Part shown: positions 4,526 through 5,902 of the stretch, piece after piece
Layout: each line of letters begins with the position of its first letter
Numbering within the stretch: the stretch's first letter is position 1
Source: Lachnospiraceae bacterium UBA3863
Lineage (GTDB): Bacteria > Bacillota > Clostridia > Lachnospirales > Lachnospiraceae
NCBI GenBank assembly: GCA_002392385.1
Contig: DGGX01000090.1
Span: 1 to 5,902 of the forward strand
Direction of reading: 5' to 3'
DNA: 5,902 bases
Program-made: the position numbers and the translations under genes
Notes under the pieces: generated by a model
Database searches by the model: none
The model's input: the letters and a program-made list of their open reading frames with translations, nothing else
What the model was told of the DNA's origin: nothing

Positions 4526-4578
4526 GACCGCGCAGGGGACGGTTCTCTGCGCGGTCGAGAACCGTCCCCTGCGCGGTC
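4526..4578. terminator. Compact inverted-repeat element and probable amt terminator, sharing the GGGGACGGTTCTC core
   Basis: GACCGCGCA + GGGGACGGTTCTC (4526-4547) is perfectly complementary to GAGAACCGTCCCC + TGCGCGGTC (4557-4578) over 22 bp. The 9-base spacer, TGCGCGGTC (4548-4556), is a further copy of the stem arm. The region can thus fold as one long 22-bp hairpin or as a shorter hairpin using the inner arm (4526-4556). Leftward it is followed by TTTGAC, so it could end amt transcription. The core equals that of the two 107-bp elements, but the stem is different. Confidence 0.7.
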
Positions 4579-4591
4579 TGCGCGTTCTTGT

Positions 4592-5902
4592 TTACTCCAC
4601 GTCCCTGAGTGCCTGCATGTCCTCCTCGCCGGTGCGGACCTTGACGACCCGCTGCACGTCGTAGACGAAAATCTTGCCGTCGCCGATGTGGCCGGTGTAG
4701 AGAGCTTTTCTGGCAGCCTCGATCACCCTGTCCACGGGGATGTTGCCGACGATGACTTCCACCTTCATCTTGGGCAGGACGTTCACGTCGAGCTCGACGC
4801 CTCTGTAGCGTTCGCCGGCGCCTTTCTGGATGCCGCAGCCCATGACCTGGGTCACGGTCATGCCGGTGACGCCGAGGTCGTTGAGGGCCTTCTTGAGCCT
4901 GTCAAAGCCTGCATGCCGGGCGATGATAGACACCTTGTACATGCCTGTGTTACGCCCGCCGATCTGCCCGGTGCGGACGACCGGCACCGCGGCGTCTTTT
5001 CTCAGCTCGTCCGCCCTCTCATAATCCTCCTGTCCGAGGTCCGTGTTCTCGTTCACAGACATGCCGGTGGAGAAATCCACGATGGAGAACCCTGCATATG
5101 CCGAAGGCAGACCGTGTTCGGTGCGGTCCAGACCGAGGATCTCCTCTTCTTCCGACACCCGCAGGCCGAAGATCGCCCGGATGATGAGAAAAGCCGCCGT
5201 GATCGTCACCGCCGTCCAGGCGGCTGTGGCGGCCATACCGAGGAACTGGATCCCCAGCTGGCGGAATCCGCCTCCGTAGAACAGGCCGGCGCCCGCGATC
5301 TGGTTGGCCCCGTAGGTCACACCGTCGCCGATGCCCCTGGCAAAGGCCGGTGCCGAAGGTGTCGCGATCAGCCCGACGGACAGAGTGCCCCAGACGCCGT
5401 TCATGAAATGGACCGCGACCGCGCCGACCGGATCATCCACGTGCAGGACATTGTCCAGGAGCCAGACGCCGAAGACCACCAGCACGCCGGATACCGCGCC
5501 GACCAGGATGGCGCCGGCGGCATCACAGACATCGCAGGGCGCCGTGATCGCCACCAGGCCCGCCAGCGAGGCGTTCAGGCACATGGAGACATCGGGCTTG
5601 CCGTAGCGGATCCATGTGAAGACCATGCAGACCACGGTCGCCACGGACGGCGCGATGGTGGTCGTCACGAAGATGCTGCCCATCTCCGGGATCGATACGG
5701 CCGCTGCGCCGTTGAACCCGTACCAGCCGAGCCAGAGGATGAAGACGCCCAGGCAGCCGATCGGAAGACTGTGGCCCGGGAAGGCACCGATCTTCGTGAC
5801 CTTTCCGTCCTTGTCCCGTGTGAACTTGCCGATCCGGGGTCCTACGATATAAGCGCCGATCAGGGCACAGATGCCGCCGACCATGTGAATGCAGTTGGAA
5901 CC
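4592..5902 (-). CDS. amt: Ammonium transporter fused to a C-terminal PII (GlnB/GlnK-type) domain, 5' end outside the window
   Basis: 436 residues are visible; the frame is open to the window edge, so the N-terminal Amt helices are missing. Residues 1-245 are the Amt/MEP/Rh channel. GSNCIHMVGG carries the first pore histidine (H6) and DDPVGAVAVH the second (H165), with GHSLPIGCLGVFILWLGWYGFN between. The cytoplasmic tail GLRVSEEEEILGLDRTEHG is typical of Amt. After a polar linker (about 267-320) comes a complete PII domain (321-436) that aligns gaplessly with E. coli GlnB through the T-loop. Q39, R47 and K58 (PII numbering), GDGKIF and RTGEED are kept, but the uridylylation site Y51 is leucine. 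The protein imports ammonium at the membrane, and the PII part probably gates it in response to ATP/ADP and 2-oxoglutarate. Internal ATG 5884 is not the true start. Confidence 0.93.
   Translation of the reverse strand, partial: GSNCIHMVGGICALIGAYIVGPRIGKFTRDKDGKVTKIGAFPGHSLPIGCLGVFILWLGWYGFNGAAAVSIPEMGSIFVTTTIAPSVATVVCMVFTWIRYGKPDVSMCLNASLAGLVAITAPCDVCDAAGAILVGAVSGVLVVFGVWLLDNVLHVDDPVGAVAVHFMNGVWGTLSVGLIATPSAPAFARGIGDGVTYGANQIAGAGLFYGGGFRQLGIQFLGMAATAAWTAVTITAAFLIIRAIFGLRVSEEEEILGLDRTEHGLPSAYAGFSIVDFSTGMSVNENTDLGQEDYERADELRKDAAVPVVRTGQIGGRNTGMYKVSIIARHAGFDRLKKALNDLGVTGMTVTQVMGCGIQKGAGERYRGVELDVNVLPKMKVEVIVGNIPVDRVIEAARKALYTGHIGDGKIFVYDVQRVVKVRTGEEDMQALRDVE

Noticed and set aside
1435..4578. 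CRISPR array suggested by recurring 28-bp palindromic repeats
   Set aside because: The repeats occur in inverted pairs with one related spacer each, scattered between genes, and there are no cas genes. This is a REP-type pattern, not direct repeats with unique spacers.
5882..5884. ATG at 5884 as the start of the ammonium transporter
   Set aside because: The frame remains open to 5902, and the upstream codons (GSNCIH) carry the conserved pore histidine, so this methionine is internal.

Overview
The window is GC-rich bacterial DNA, apart from an AT-rich stretch at about 730-860. The gene set suggests a member of the Bacillota, most likely a Clostridia/Lachnospiraceae-type anaerobe. It holds an aldo/keto reductase with two 4Fe-4S motifs, an AzlC/AzlD pair, a DUF2975-like membrane protein, an ammonium transporter fused to a PII domain, an XRE-cupin regulator, and palindromic repeats with a GGGGACGGTTC core of the kind I recall from clostridial genomes. 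The assignment is inferred from gene content and sequence style; no rRNA or other marker gene is present.

Layout, left to right. Positions 1-140 are non-coding, GC-rich and dense in inverted repeats (a possible structured RNA, cut by the window edge). An XRE-cupin regulator (157-711, minus) follows. Its own promoter is near-consensus (783-810) and is bracketed by two copies of a 13-bp palindrome, probably its operators. A PrsW-type membrane protease lacking its N-terminal part starts abruptly at 862 (plus). Its hairpin terminator is followed by a 107-bp inverted-repeat element (1435-1541). Next, on the minus strand and read from right to left, come an Amt-PII fusion (5902-4592, 5' end outside the window), a DUF2975-like membrane protein (4453-3926), and a compact azlC-azlD-aldo/keto reductase cluster (3859-1571).

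The most notable layer is the repeat family. Two elements of exactly 107 bp (1435-1541 and 3072-3178) each consist of two inverted hairpin arms around a spacer of about 50 bp, the architecture of REPINs (paired REP sequences). Within each element the two arms match each other at positions where the elements differ. One element lies inside the 3' end of azlC and is translated as a repeat-encoded tail ending at the azlD ribosome-binding site. A third, compact version (4526-4578) has the same core but a different stem and sits between the amt stop codon and the next promoter. Two other intergenic hairpins (1384-1424 and 3878-3911) carry related loop sequence, so one core motif recurs at most gene junctions here.

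Functionally the genes lean towards nitrogen and amino-acid handling (ammonium uptake with built-in PII control; branched-chain amino-acid export), plus one redox enzyme and one small-molecule-sensing repressor. No transposase, phage or defence gene is visible.
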